34,467 bases of DNA from NCBI GenBank assembly GCA_021298835.1, contig JAJTHG010000044.1:1-34467 (forward strand), given 5' to 3'. Positions within the stretch are counted from its first letter, which is position 1; each line of letters opens with the position of its first letter. Source of the DNA: Gemmatimonadota bacterium. GTDB lineage: Bacteria; Gemmatimonadota; Gemmatimonadetes; Gemmatimonadales; Gemmatimonadaceae. The position numbers and the translations under genes were made by a program. Positions 18,601-25,438 of this stretch are shown here, piece after piece. The notes under the pieces are model-generated. The model did not search any database. It saw only the letters and a list, made by a program, of their open reading frames with translations, and was not told the origin of the DNA.

Positions 18601-21554
18601 AGGCGGCCGACGGGACGCCGGTGATGCGGCACGTACCGGCGATGAAGCCGGCGCTCGACGTGGTGGAGGCGCCGGAGCACGACGTGCGAGAGGCGTTGCG
18701 GCGAGCGCACGGCACGCCATTCGACCTGGCGAACGGACCGCTGGTCCGGGTGACGGTCGTTCGCGTGTCATCCGAGGTCGTCCACGTCCTCGTCTGCGCG
18801 CATCACCTGGTGCTCGACGGCAATTCGCTCGGCGTCTTCTGGCGCGAGCTCACGGCCGCGTATGGCGCCGTGCGGGCGCAGGCGCCCGCCCCGTGGCCAG
18901 CGACGGCCCCCTCGTTCCGCGCGTGGGCGGCGGCCTACCAGGGCCGCGTCGATGCGGGGCTCTACGACGACCAGTTGCCGTACTGGCGCCGCGTGCTGGC
19001 CACGCCCCCGCCGCGACTCACCCTCGGCACCGCTGCGCTGGCGGACTCCCGAGCCACGGTGGGCACCTGCAGCGCCGACCTGGCCCCGGACCTCCTCGAG
19101 CGAGTCGAGCGTCTCGGGCACCAGGGGTACACCCCGTTCGTGGTGGTCCTGACGGCGCTGCAGGTCCTGCTGGCCCGCCGAGGGGGGGAGACGGACATCG
19201 CGGTCGGGGTCCCCGCGTCGCTGGTGTCAGGCGACGAATCCCACGAGTCGGCGATCGGGATGTTCATCAACCCCCTCGTGCTGCGGCGCGAGGTGGGATT
19301 GACCACGTCGTTCGCCGAGGAATTGGCGGCGACCCGCGACGTCGTGCTCGCCGCGTGGCAGCATCGCGAGCTTCCGTTCGGCCGGATCGTGGAGGCGCTG
19401 CAGCCGCCGCGACGGGCCGGGAGCAATCCGTACTACCAGGTCCTGCTCTCGTTCGAGCAGTCCGATCTCGGGGCGACCGGCGCGATGCACGGGTTGCGCC
19501 TCGCGAGGCAGGACATGCAGCGAACCGGCTCGCAGGCGGAGCTGGCGATCTACGTGCGGTGGGTGCCGGGAGACGTGGGACTCGTCGTCGACTTCGACGC
19601 GACGCAGTTCACGCATCGCGACGTCGAGGCGCTGATCGCGCACCTCGAGTCCCTGCTCCGCCTCGCGCTCCGCGAGCCATCGCGACCGCTGGGTGGCGTC
19701 ACGTACCTGGCCCCCGAGGACGTCGAGGCGCTTCGGCGTGCGGGCGACGGGAGTCCTGCCGATCCGTCGGTGGCGTCGGCGGTCACACTGATCGAAGCGC
19801 AGGCCATGGCCCGTCCGGCCGCGGTCGCGGTCGCGGTCGCGGTCGCGGACCCGGACGCGGACGCGGACGCGGACGCACCGGGCGACGAGCAGTTGACGTA
19901 CGGCGCCCTGTGGTCGGCGTCGGGACTCGTCGCCCAAGCGCTGCTGGCGAGGGGATGCGGTCCGGGCACCTTGGTGGGGGTCAGCATGTCGCGGACGCCC
20001 GCGGTCGTGACCACGCTGCTGGGCATCTGGCGGGCTGGCGCGGCCTATGTGCCACTGGACCCGGACTTTCCCGCGGATCGCGTGGCGTACATGGTCGCGG
20101 ACGCCGGGTGCGCCCTGGTGATCCGCGACGCGGAAGGATTCGAGCCGGGTGCCGAGGTGCCGACGGTGGACGTCGCGACCCTCCTGCAGGAGGGGGCCGG
20201 TTTGGCGGCGCCCTGGCCGACGCCGTCGGCGACGGCGCTCGCGTACGTGCTGTACACGTCCGGCTCGACGGGCCGCCCGAAGGGAGTGGAGGTCCCCCAC
20301 GGCTCGTTCGCCAACTTCGTGCAGGGCATGAGCGACGCGCCGGGGTTGGCACCGGATGACGTGCTCTGTGCGGTGACGACCCTGTCCTTCGACATCGCGG
20401 GCCTCGAAGTGTGGTGGCCCCTGACGGTCGGCGCACGAGTCGTGCTGGCCGCGACATCGGAGGCACGGGATGCCACGGCGCTGGCCCGGGTGCTGCAGAC
20501 GGCGGGCGTGACGGTGATGCAGGCGACGCCCGCGACGTGGCGCATGCTGCTGGACGACGGCTGGGCCGGTCACCTCCGCTGCATCCTGTGCGGCGGAGAA
20601 GCCTTCCCCCGCGACCTGGTGGCGCCGCTGCTGGCGCGGGCGGACGCGGTGTGGAACATGTACGGACCGACGGAGACCACGGTCTGGTCAACGCTGGCGC
20701 GCGTGACGGACGAACCGGGCGGACCGGTCCCGATCGGTCGCGCCATTCGCGGAACGCAGCTTCGGGTGATGGATGGCGCCGGCGGGCTGCAGCCGCCCGG
20801 GCTGCCGGGAGAGCTCTGGATCGCCGGGACCGGCGTGGCCGCCGGGTATCACGGCAAGCCCGAGCTGACGGCAGCGCGTTTTATACCGGACCCGCTGGTG
20901 CCGACGGGCCGCGCATACCGCACGGGCGACCTGGTGCGCTGGCGACCGGACGGCCACCTCGAGCACCTGGGCCGGCTCGACGGGCAGGTCAAGGTGCGCG
21001 GCCACCGCATCGAACTCGGCGAAGTCGAGCACGTGCTCGCGCAGCACCCGGCGGTACAGCGCGGGGTGGTGGCCGTGCGTCCCGACCTGACGGGTAGCGC
21101 GGTGCTCGTCGCCTACGTGGTGCGGAAACCCGGGCTGCCGATGACCAGCAGCGACGTGCGGCGGTTCTGTCGCCGACAGTTGCCGGATTACATGGTGCCG
21201 TCGCTCGTCGTCGAGCTCGAGGCCGTGCCGCTGACCGCGAACGGCAAGGTCGATCGCCGCACCCTCCCCGATCCGTACGCCGCGGCTCGTGACGCCTCCG
21301 ACGCGGCCTTCGAGGCCCCCGTGGGCCCCTTGGAACAGCAGATCGCCGGCGTCTGGGAATCGTTGCTCGGCACGTCGCGAATCGGGCGGAACATGTCGTT
21401 CTTCGATCTGGGCGGGCATTCGCTGCTCGCCGTCCGGATGCGCGCCGTCCTCGAGCGGCAGTTCTCGATCCCCCGGCTGCCGGCCGACGTGATGTTCGGT
21501 ACCGTACAGCAGGTCGCCAGCCGGATACGCTCGCTCACCTCCACGGAACCGTGA
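12648..21554 (+). CDS. Hybrid PKS-NRPS: KS-AT-KR-DH-(orphan A_sub)-T-C-A-T
   Basis: The protein has 2968 residues from a GTG five bases after the previous stop; an ATG at 12660 is an alternative. KS: Cys185 in TACSTSL, His321 (HGTGTPVGDP), His362 (NIGH). AT: Ser635 in GHSMGE and His734 (AAHSS); the extender is probably malonyl. KR: TGGLGGIG at 1153, an LDD motif (B-type), Ser1300, Tyr1313, Asn1317. DH: His1396 (EHRVKDG, then LLPGTGYLEL) and Asp1559 (HPALLD). Residues about 1733-1822 are an isolated A-domain C-terminal subdomain with the GK Lys replaced (ADGRPDADRLP). T: Ser1866. C: HHLVLDG with His2053 and Asp2057. A: YTSGSTGRPKG at 2536, code DILQLGMVWK, nearly that of the first NRPS. Last T: Ser2925. 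There is no TE. A hexanucleotide repeat lengthens the A-domain N-terminus (2392-2409). Confidence 0.94.
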   Translation: MTASMPPGLSGNAIAIVGMGGRFPGARTLAQFWANLRDGVESVRVLTDEALRAAGVPDAELRDPHYVKAAPVLDEVGWWDAGFWGFSPKDAAIMDPQHRLFLEVSWEALEQAGIVPSRFDGAIGVFAGAGMHSYFTWHLAPNRQLMDSVGLFLVRHTGNDKDFLATRVSYCLDLRGPSINVQTACSTSLVAIHLASQSLLSGECDLALAGGVTIELPQGVGYRFKEQEILSPDGHCRAFDAKSQGTLFGSGAGVVVLRRLSDALEAGDPIQAVILGSAVNNDGSSKVGYLAPSVDGQAACVAEALSIADVPPDSIGYVEMHGTGTPVGDPIEVTALTQAFRSLGATGTGTIPIGSLKTNIGHLDTAAGVAGLIKTTLAMQHGEVPASLHYTAPNPIIDFASSPFYVNGGRAPWRVGATPRRAGVSSLGVGGTNAHLVVQEAPTRPPSAKASRAWQLLPVSARTADSAERARGTLADHLRAHGEQALADVAWTLQTGRQGFAERRAVVARDHDGGAAILDAFDPTTSATGTAPEQGRAVAFLFAGGGAQYAAMGATLYRDEPVYRAVIDRCAALLNPHLGRDLVGLLFPEGGRTAEADRLLERPAFALPALFTTQVALATLLRSWGVEPTAMIGHSMGEYTAAHLAGVFSLEAGLRLVHVRGTLFETLPTGGMLSVPLSAEALAPLLGDELSLAAVNGPALCVASGPVAAIAALERTLAQREVQTRRVHIEVAAHSSMLEPILAEFLAFLRTVRFAVPRTPFVSNLSGTWITPAEATSPEYWVRHLRETVRFSDGVQELFADASRILLEVGPGRTLASLAGQHPGRPRDQPVLQSMRHPDDATDDVAFALLVAGRLWANGATLDWAGLHGGEARRRVSLPTYAWDRAYYWFDRPAAQPAAASAAVRRADVSEFGALAAWSRAAAVPPATPGGTSVVFADAGTLGDSLAEALRAAGGSVVTVRSGDRFGGAGDAWHVRPGVADDHEALLAALRASGITPTRLVHAFGLVPVDDTAPLADRLARSFDNVFALSQALARDDVTSPVALEVLTVGAWAVAGEPALDPARATALPPAATLSAEVPAVAARGIDVAWPADASAEATLLAQVLRELAAPVAERAVALRGRDRFTRTWQPVSLTRDPTHPVRLREGGTYLVTGGLGGIGLSLAEGLARDTRGTLVLVGRSGLPEREAWDAWTAEHGADDATSRRIAAVRAIEAAGGTVMLATADVADAAQVAAVLARVRAANGAVHGIVHAAGTLDDGPLAVKTPAGAAAVLAPKVQGTIALDAAIGDAPLDFFVCCSSVSAAAGLPGQADYGAANAFLDAFCEARTRRTGEPAIAIGWSAWREVGMAAALARGERNKPAATGHPGLSTRLAERGGDTVFAGVLATDTHWVLDEHRVKDGTALLPGTGYLELVRAAMATQPDPRTLELRDVTFVAPFVVDDGVPRELRVALTRGGDGAFAIAGRLADGGWEVHVTGQAGYVEASTPTPLDVAAIEGRCTDEVVDYAADWEHPQLAFGPRWKNIRRVSYGRREALMRLELSAAFHGDVTRWLLHPALLDMATAGAVRLLPRGEARDALFVPMSYGTVRVHAPLPPTIVSHVRVRDTEFGSPDVIAFDVTVADAAGGVLLTAEAFLLTRVAEPASLRSRTRRAPTGTAGGRFDVVGVGSRREPEGYAEALDPREGVEAFLRIVESAPGPHVTVTPIAIDALLGQLQPHRPRHSEGAVVRTAAPALPTAAIERALVALDGVRDACIVARADRAGATRVVAYVASSDHGDEQAPAWRRALERQFPSALVPSVFVTLDELPRTADGRPDADRLPDPFAAQRPTVEPATEAERRVATVWREVLGVAGLSVTDSFFEVGGHSLLGLRVLARLKRETGVDVPLAELFARQTVRALAPLYAPAVDEGTAPEDIPLLPTVPLDVPIRLTAVQEGLWVDEELIPGSTTNVISGARRVEGPFSIEVLREALRMLAERHDALQVVVEAADGTPVMRHVPAMKPALDVVEAPEHDVREALRRAHGTPFDLANGPLVRVTVVRVSSEVVHVLVCAHHLVLDGNSLGVFWRELTAAYGAVRAQAPAPWPATAPSFRAWAAAYQGRVDAGLYDDQLPYWRRVLATPPPRLTLGTAALADSRATVGTCSADLAPDLLERVERLGHQGYTPFVVVLTALQVLLARRGGETDIAVGVPASLVSGDESHESAIGMFINPLVLRREVGLTTSFAEELAATRDVVLAAWQHRELPFGRIVEALQPPRRAGSNPYYQVLLSFEQSDLGATGAMHGLRLARQDMQRTGSQAELAIYVRWVPGDVGLVVDFDATQFTHRDVEALIAHLESLLRLALREPSRPLGGVTYLAPEDVEALRRAGDGSPADPSVASAVTLIEAQAMARPAAVAVAVAVADPDADADADAPGDEQLTYGALWSASGLVAQALLARGCGPGTLVGVSMSRTPAVVTTLLGIWRAGAAYVPLDPDFPADRVAYMVADAGCALVIRDAEGFEPGAEVPTVDVATLLQEGAGLAAPWPTPSATALAYVLYTSGSTGRPKGVEVPHGSFANFVQGMSDAPGLAPDDVLCAVTTLSFDIAGLEVWWPLTVGARVVLAATSEARDATALARVLQTAGVTVMQATPATWRMLLDDGWAGHLRCILCGGEAFPRDLVAPLLARADAVWNMYGPTETTVWSTLARVTDEPGGPVPIGRAIRGTQLRVMDGAGGLQPPGLPGELWIAGTGVAAGYHGKPELTAARFIPDPLVPTGRAYRTGDLVRWRPDGHLEHLGRLDGQVKVRGHRIELGEVEHVLAQHPAVQRGVVAVRPDLTGSAVLVAYVVRKPGLPMTSSDVRRFCRRQLPDYMVPSLVVELEAVPLTANGKVDRRTLPDPYAAARDASDAAFEAPVGPLEQQIAGVWESLLGTSRIGRNMSFFDLGGHSLLAVRMRAVLERQFSIPRLPADVMFGTVQQVASRIRSLTSTEP
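19821..19874 (+). repeat. Hexanucleotide in-frame repeat inside the second A domain
   Basis: Four copies of GCGGTC are followed by GCGGAC, CCGGAC and three more GCGGAC. They encode alternating Ala-Val and then Ala-Asp pairs between the A-domain start (TLIEAQAMARP) and the motif QLTYGAL. Related A domains have a short turn here, so the repeat adds roughly a dozen residues. Confidence 0.85.
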
Positions 21555-22276
21555 ACCATTTCTTCTTTGGCGACGCGGCCGAACCACTCTTCGGGGCATA
21601 CCACGCCCCGGCCGGCGCGAAGGCGACGGGTATCGGGGCCGTGATCCACCAGCCGCTGGGCCACGAGTACCTGCGGTCGCATCGCGCGCTTCGGCAGTTG
21701 GCGATGCAACTGGCGCTGCGCGGCGTCGCGGTCCTCCGGTTCGACTACTTCGGGACCGGCGATTCCGCCGGCGAGCACGACGAGGTCACGCTCGCGCGCA
21801 TGAGGCAGGACGGCAGCGAGGCCGCACAGGAACTCGCCGACGCGACGCCGATCCGGCGGCTCGTCGCGATCGGCCTGCGCGCGGGTGCCATTCCGGCGCT
21901 GGCGGCACTGGCGAATCCGCTGGTGTCGGCCAGCGTCCTCTGGGATCCGATCGTGGATGGACGGGCGTACCTCGCCACGCTGTCGCCGCTCGCTGCGGCC
22001 GGCCCCGAGGCCCTCTGGGCCCGGGGCTTCCCCTATGGTGTCGGCTTGGTCGAGGAACTGCGGAGCCACCGGTTGGAGTTACCGGCGCGGGGCAAGCGCG
22101 TCACCGTGGTCGCCGACGAGGCGACGCGTGCGCAGCTCGGCGAGCGCCGATCGGGAGACGAGGCGCGGTGGATCGAGGCGGGCGACGCGTTTCGCTGGGA
22201 CAGCACCGGCGAGCATGCCGTGCAGGTGCCCGCTTCGACGATCGAGGACATCGTGCACGCCGTGGTCGGAGACTGA
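21551..22276 (+). CDS. Alpha/beta hydrolase, GxRxG type (exosortase-A hydrolase-2-like)
   Basis: This 241-residue protein starts at a GTG that overlaps the PKS-NRPS stop by four bases (GTGA), so it is translationally coupled to it. It has an alpha/beta-hydrolase core: HQPLGHEYLRSHR near residue 33, LRFDYFGTGDSAG near 62, and the nucleophile-elbow strand VAIGLRAGA at 105-113. The Ser of GxSxG is Arg110. Exosortase-A-system hydrolase 2 proteins carry a similar GLRLG motif, as I recall. Without a Ser or Cys nucleophile it may be a non-hydrolytic partner of the next protein. Its place at the end of an assembly line lacking a thioesterase suggests a role in product release or proofreading. Confidence 0.82.
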   Translation: MNHFFFGDAAEPLFGAYHAPAGAKATGIGAVIHQPLGHEYLRSHRALRQLAMQLALRGVAVLRFDYFGTGDSAGEHDEVTLARMRQDGSEAAQELADATPIRRLVAIGLRAGAIPALAALANPLVSASVLWDPIVDGRAYLATLSPLAAAGPEALWARGFPYGVGLVEELRSHRLELPARGKRVTVVADEATRAQLGERRSGDEARWIEAGDAFRWDSTGEHAVQVPASTIEDIVHAVVGD

Positions 22277-22278
22277 CG

Positions 22279-23109
22279 ATGCCCCCCATCGAGCGCGTCG
22301 TCACCTTCGGCCCCCGCGAACGCGGCGTAGGCATCCTGTCGTCCCCCGCGCAGCCGACGGACGTCGGCCTGCTGATCCTCAACGCGGGCTTGCTGCACCG
22401 CGTCGGTCACTGCCGGCTCGGTGTTCGCCTGGGCCGCGCCGCAGCGCAGGCCGGCTTCCCGGCCCTTCGCTTCGACTTCCCCGGCATCGGGGACAGCGAG
22501 GGCCGGTCGGACGGCCGCGTGGACATCCGGGCGTCAGCGGAGGACCTCGCGACGGTGTCCAGGAAGTTGCAGGACATGACCGGGGTGACGCGCGTGGTGG
22601 CGTACGGCTTGTGTCGCGGCGCCGACGTCGCGCTCACGGCCGTGCCGGACATGCCCGACCTTTCGGCGATCTCGATGGTTGACCCGTGGTGCTTTCCGAC
22701 GCCGACCTTCTGGCTTGCGCGGTACGGGCCCAGTCTCGCCTCCCCCGACGTGTGGTTGCGAGCACCGTCCACGCTCAGGAAGTTGCTCAGCCGGAGCGTC
22801 GGCGCGTCGCCGGACGCCGAGCCGGTGCGGGAGATGATGGACAAGCCGGCGGTCGCGCGCCTCCTGACGACGGCCGTCTCGCGCGGGTGCATCCTGAACG
22901 CGTTCTTCACGGGCGGCTACCGAGACGCCTACTCCTACGAAGGCCAATTCCGCGAGGCCTTCTCGGACGTCGTCTTCGGCGACTGCCTGCGGGAACGGTA
23001 CGTGCCCGAGGCCGACCACCTCGTCACGCAACCCGCTCACCAGCAGACGCTCCTCACGGACACCATCGGGCTCCTGCGGGATGTCGCGGGACGGACGCGT
23101 CCGGCGTAG
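22279..23109 (+). CDS. Alpha/beta hydrolase with Cys nucleophile (exosortase-A hydrolase-1-like)
   Basis: The 276-residue protein starts at ATG 22279, two bases after the previous stop. It contains LRFDFPGIGDSEG and the elbow YGLCRGAD with Cys112 in the nucleophile position (GxCxG), plus EADHLVT near the C-terminus, a likely catalytic His loop. It resembles exosortase-A-system hydrolase 1 proteins, which have a GLC motif as I recall. Cys nucleophiles are also known in some releasing thioesterases, so it is the best candidate here for offloading the NRPS-PKS product. It is the last gene of the cluster; a 180-base gap follows. Confidence 0.85.
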   Translation: MPPIERVVTFGPRERGVGILSSPAQPTDVGLLILNAGLLHRVGHCRLGVRLGRAAAQAGFPALRFDFPGIGDSEGRSDGRVDIRASAEDLATVSRKLQDMTGVTRVVAYGLCRGADVALTAVPDMPDLSAISMVDPWCFPTPTFWLARYGPSLASPDVWLRAPSTLRKLLSRSVGASPDAEPVREMMDKPAVARLLTTAVSRGCILNAFFTGGYRDAYSYEGQFREAFSDVVFGDCLRERYVPEADHLVTQPAHQQTLLTDTIGLLRDVAGRTRPA

Positions 23110-23289
23110 CCGGCGAGCAGGAGGTCCACCCGCGCACCATGCGGGCGAAGTCCGACTCCTCATCTCCCACCGACCCGGAGTCCTGCGAACGTCCGGCGCG
23201 CGGTGCCTTCAGCGGGTGGCGCACGACCGGCGTGAACGACGCCCCGGCGGGACTGGCACGCCGGCGGTCACCGCCCGCATCGTTCCGTG

Positions 23290-23736
23290 ATGTTCGCGAC
23301 TCCCCCCACGGCCCGGATCCTCCTGGCCGTTCTCCTCGCTGCCGCCCCCCTCCGGGCCCAGCAGCAGCCGGCCAGCGACGACGTCCTCGCGCTCCATCTG
23401 CGGAAGTTCTCGTGGATGATCCAGCGCGACTCCGCCCGCCTCGCGGACCTGCTCGCTCCCGACGCCCGCTTCGTGCACTCCAACGGTCTCGTGCAGGATC
23501 GCGCACGGATCCTCGGCGACCTCCAGTCCGGGCGCCTCGAGTACTTCGAGATCGTGCCGTCCGACACCGGCGTCCGGCACTACCCCAACGGAACGGCGAT
23601 CGTGCAGGGACGGATGCGCGTTCGCGGGGCCATCGACGGCACCGGCTACACCACCGACCTGCTGTACACGGAGGTGTACCTGAGGGAGGGGCGTCGGTGG
23701 CGTCTCGTGACGCGACACGCCTCGCGCGCGCCGTAG
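23290..23736 (+). CDS. Exported SnoaL/DUF4440-type (NTF2-like) protein
   Basis: A 148-residue protein with a signal peptide (ARILLAVLLAAAPLRA, cleavage before QQQP). The mature part has the pattern of the DUF4440/NTF2-like fold: a first helix with LRKFSWMIQRDSARLADLLAPDA, then RFVHSNG, SGRLEYFEI, GTAIVQGRMRVRG and a last strand WRLVTRHASR. Such proteins bind small ligands in a cone-shaped pocket and are mostly of unknown role. A GTG directly before the ATG is an alternative start. It lies 180 bases downstream of the hydrolases and is probably a separate unit; a link to the cluster cannot be shown. Confidence 0.8.
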   Translation: MFATPPTARILLAVLLAAAPLRAQQQPASDDVLALHLRKFSWMIQRDSARLADLLAPDARFVHSNGLVQDRARILGDLQSGRLEYFEIVPSDTGVRHYPNGTAIVQGRMRVRGAIDGTGYTTDLLYTEVYLREGRRWRLVTRHASRAP

Positions 23737-23762
23737 GTGTCCCGGCGACGACGCCGCGACAC
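23737..23762. terminator. Hairpin between convergent genes
   Basis: GTGTCCCGGCG (23737-23747) pairs with CGCCGCGACAC (23752-23762) with one mismatch across a four-base loop. It starts directly after the stop of the NTF2-like gene and lies ahead of the converging DoxX gene end. No T-run is present, as is common at this GC. Confidence 0.5.
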
Positions 23763-23879
23763 GGGAAGGCGGGACAGCCGCCCATTCATGGCAGCCAACG
23801 CCTGCCGACGGGATCAGCGTCGGCTTCGCGGGGATGATGGTGGCTGCATGATGACGCCCGGCACCTCACGCGGGCTGCC

Positions 23880-24344
23880 TCAGGGGCGCTGCGCGACCGG
23901 GCCCCTCCGCGGCCACAGGGCGATTCGCCCGCCGCCGGCGAGGGCGAGGGCGGTGAAGCCCGCCATGTAGAGGAACGGCACTTCGCCCCCATCGTCGGCG
24001 CCAAAGCCCCCGCCGTGCACGCCGAAGAAGGCCACCGCCATCGTGAAGGCGAGCGATGCGGCCACGGGACGCGTCGCGATCCCCGCAATGAGCAGGAGCG
24101 ACCCGACGCCTTCGATCGCGGCGGCGATCGCGAGTGACGGCAACGCCCCGATCCCCAGCGGGTCGGCGAACTCAACGGCCGACCCGGCGGTCCGCGTCGC
24201 CACGTCCATGAGCTTGCCCCATCCGTGCAGGGCGACCATCAGGCCACCGAGGGAGGCGCGCAACAGCAGGAGGGCGACATCCGCCGCCCACGGGGACGCG
24301 ATCATCCGCTGCAGGAGCGGAAGCCCGACGCCGCCGCCGTTCAT
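23880..24344 (-). CDS. DoxX-family membrane protein
   Basis: The 154-residue protein has four hydrophobic segments: VALLLLRASLGGLMVALHGWGKL, LPSLAIAAAIEGVGSLLLIAG, ASLAFTMAVAFFGVH and FLYMAGFTALALAGGG. The HGWGKL signature and the ATRPVAASL loop are typical of DoxX/DoxD small membrane proteins, often tied to thiol or oxidative-stress physiology. The ATG at 24344 overlaps the stop of a possible 49-residue frame by four bases. The response regulator gene lies upstream on the same strand. Confidence 0.85.
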   Translation of the reverse strand: MNGGGVGLPLLQRMIASPWAADVALLLLRASLGGLMVALHGWGKLMDVATRTAGSAVEFADPLGIGALPSLAIAAAIEGVGSLLLIAGIATRPVAASLAFTMAVAFFGVHGGGFGADDGGEVPFLYMAGFTALALAGGGRIALWPRRGPVAQRP

Positions 24345-24490
24345 CGCGCACCTTCCCGGGGCACGACCTCGCCGGCCCGCAGCACGTCGGTGGCGCCGGG
24401 GCGCGGAGCCGTGACCACATGCGACGGGTGCAAGGAGCGATACGCCGTCGCGGGCGGGACGGGCGCCGTCGGGCGAAGGGAGAGAGGCAT
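24341..24490 (-). CDS. Possible small protein overlapping the DoxX gene
   Basis: A 49-codon frame from ATG 24490 ends in an ATGA overlap with the DoxX start. Its sequence has an ordinary-looking half (SHVVTAPRPGATDVLRAGE). No ribosome-binding site, homology or domain is visible; the main support is the coupling arrangement. It may be chance. Confidence 0.25.
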   Translation of the reverse strand: MPLSLRPTAPVPPATAYRSLHPSHVVTAPRPGATDVLRAGEVVPREGAR

Positions 24491-24637
24491 CGGGTCGGGA
24501 CGCAGGAGTGGGCACACGGCGCGCGGACGCGCGCGGTGCCATGACGTTGCGCGAGCCGACCACAAAGTCGTGAGGGCGTCGCGGCGGCCGGTCGCCTCGG
24601 CCGACCAGCGGTCGCGGGGGCCGACGAGCGGCGACGG

Positions 24638-25438
24638 CTACCCGAGCCGCGCGCGCACGCGGGACGCGAAGCGACGACTCATCACCAGGGGCTCGCCGCC
24701 GCCCCGCAGATGGACGAGGAAGCTGCCGTGGCTCCACGCCTCGACGGCGACGACGTCCTCGAGGTTCACCAGGGCCCCGCGATGGATCTGCAGGAAGTGC
24801 GCATCCGGCAGTCGCTGACACCACTCGCGCAGCGGCTTGCGCACCTGCAGGCGTCGGCCGTCGCGGGTGAGCACGATCGCCTGATCGCCAGCGGCCAGCA
24901 CGGCGCGGATCTGGGCGACCGCGAGGAACCCCATGTGGTCGTCGAGGCGCAGGAAGAGTCGGCTCGACCAGGCCAGCGGCTCGCGACCGGACTCGTCATC
25001 CCGGCCGGCGGGTGACATCGCGGCGCGTGCGGTCGGCTGCGGCGCGCGCGGTGCCGGTCGCCCGGGGTCGGTCGCCTCGTGCGGGCTGCGCGCGGTGAGC
25101 TGCGCGATCGCTGCCGCCAGCCGAGCGGGTTCGACCGGCTTGAGCAGGTAGTCGAGCGCATGGACGTCGAAGGCACGCAAGGCGTACTGATCGTGCGCGG
25201 TCACGAAGATCACCGCGACGTCGGGCGACAGGCGGGGGAGCAGGTCGAAGCCGCTCTCCCCCCTGAGCTGGACGTCGAGGAAGACGAGCGTCGCCCCCGT
25301 CAGCCGCAGCCGCTCCACGGCGGCCTCCACGCTCGCGGCCTCCCCGACGACCTCGACCTCGGGATGGGCGGCCAGCAGCGACCGCAACTCGCGCCGCGCG
25401 AGGCGCTCGTCATCCACGAGGAGCGCGTGCCACGTCAT
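24638..25438 (-). CDS. LytTR-family response regulator
   Basis: The 266-residue protein has a receiver domain (acidic pair Asp9-Asp10, phosphoacceptor Asp55 in VFLDVQL, the Thr of FVTAHD, and Lys in LLKPVEP). An Ala/Arg/Pro linker follows, then a LytTR DNA-binding domain from about 165 (GFLAVAQIRAVLAAGDQ, LREWCQRLP, FLQIHRGALVNLEDV). LytTR regulators bind short direct repeats in target promoters. It overlaps the histidine kinase gene stop and start by four bases, so the two are cotranslated. Targets are unknown; the DoxX gene follows downstream at a distance of about 290 bases. Confidence 0.95.
   Translation of the reverse strand: MTWHALLVDDERLARRELRSLLAAHPEVEVVGEAASVEAAVERLRLTGATLVFLDVQLRGESGFDLLPRLSPDVAVIFVTAHDQYALRAFDVHALDYLLKPVEPARLAAAIAQLTARSPHEATDPGRPAPRAPQPTARAAMSPAGRDDESGREPLAWSSRLFLRLDDHMGFLAVAQIRAVLAAGDQAIVLTRDGRRLQVRKPLREWCQRLPDAHFLQIHRGALVNLEDVVAVEAWSHGSFLVHLRGGGEPLVMSRRFASRVRARLG

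Noticed and set aside
23244..23264. Hairpin CCGGCG/CGCCGG as a terminator of the biosynthetic cluster
   Set aside because: Only six base pairs with a nine-base loop in very GC-rich DNA, which is expected by chance.
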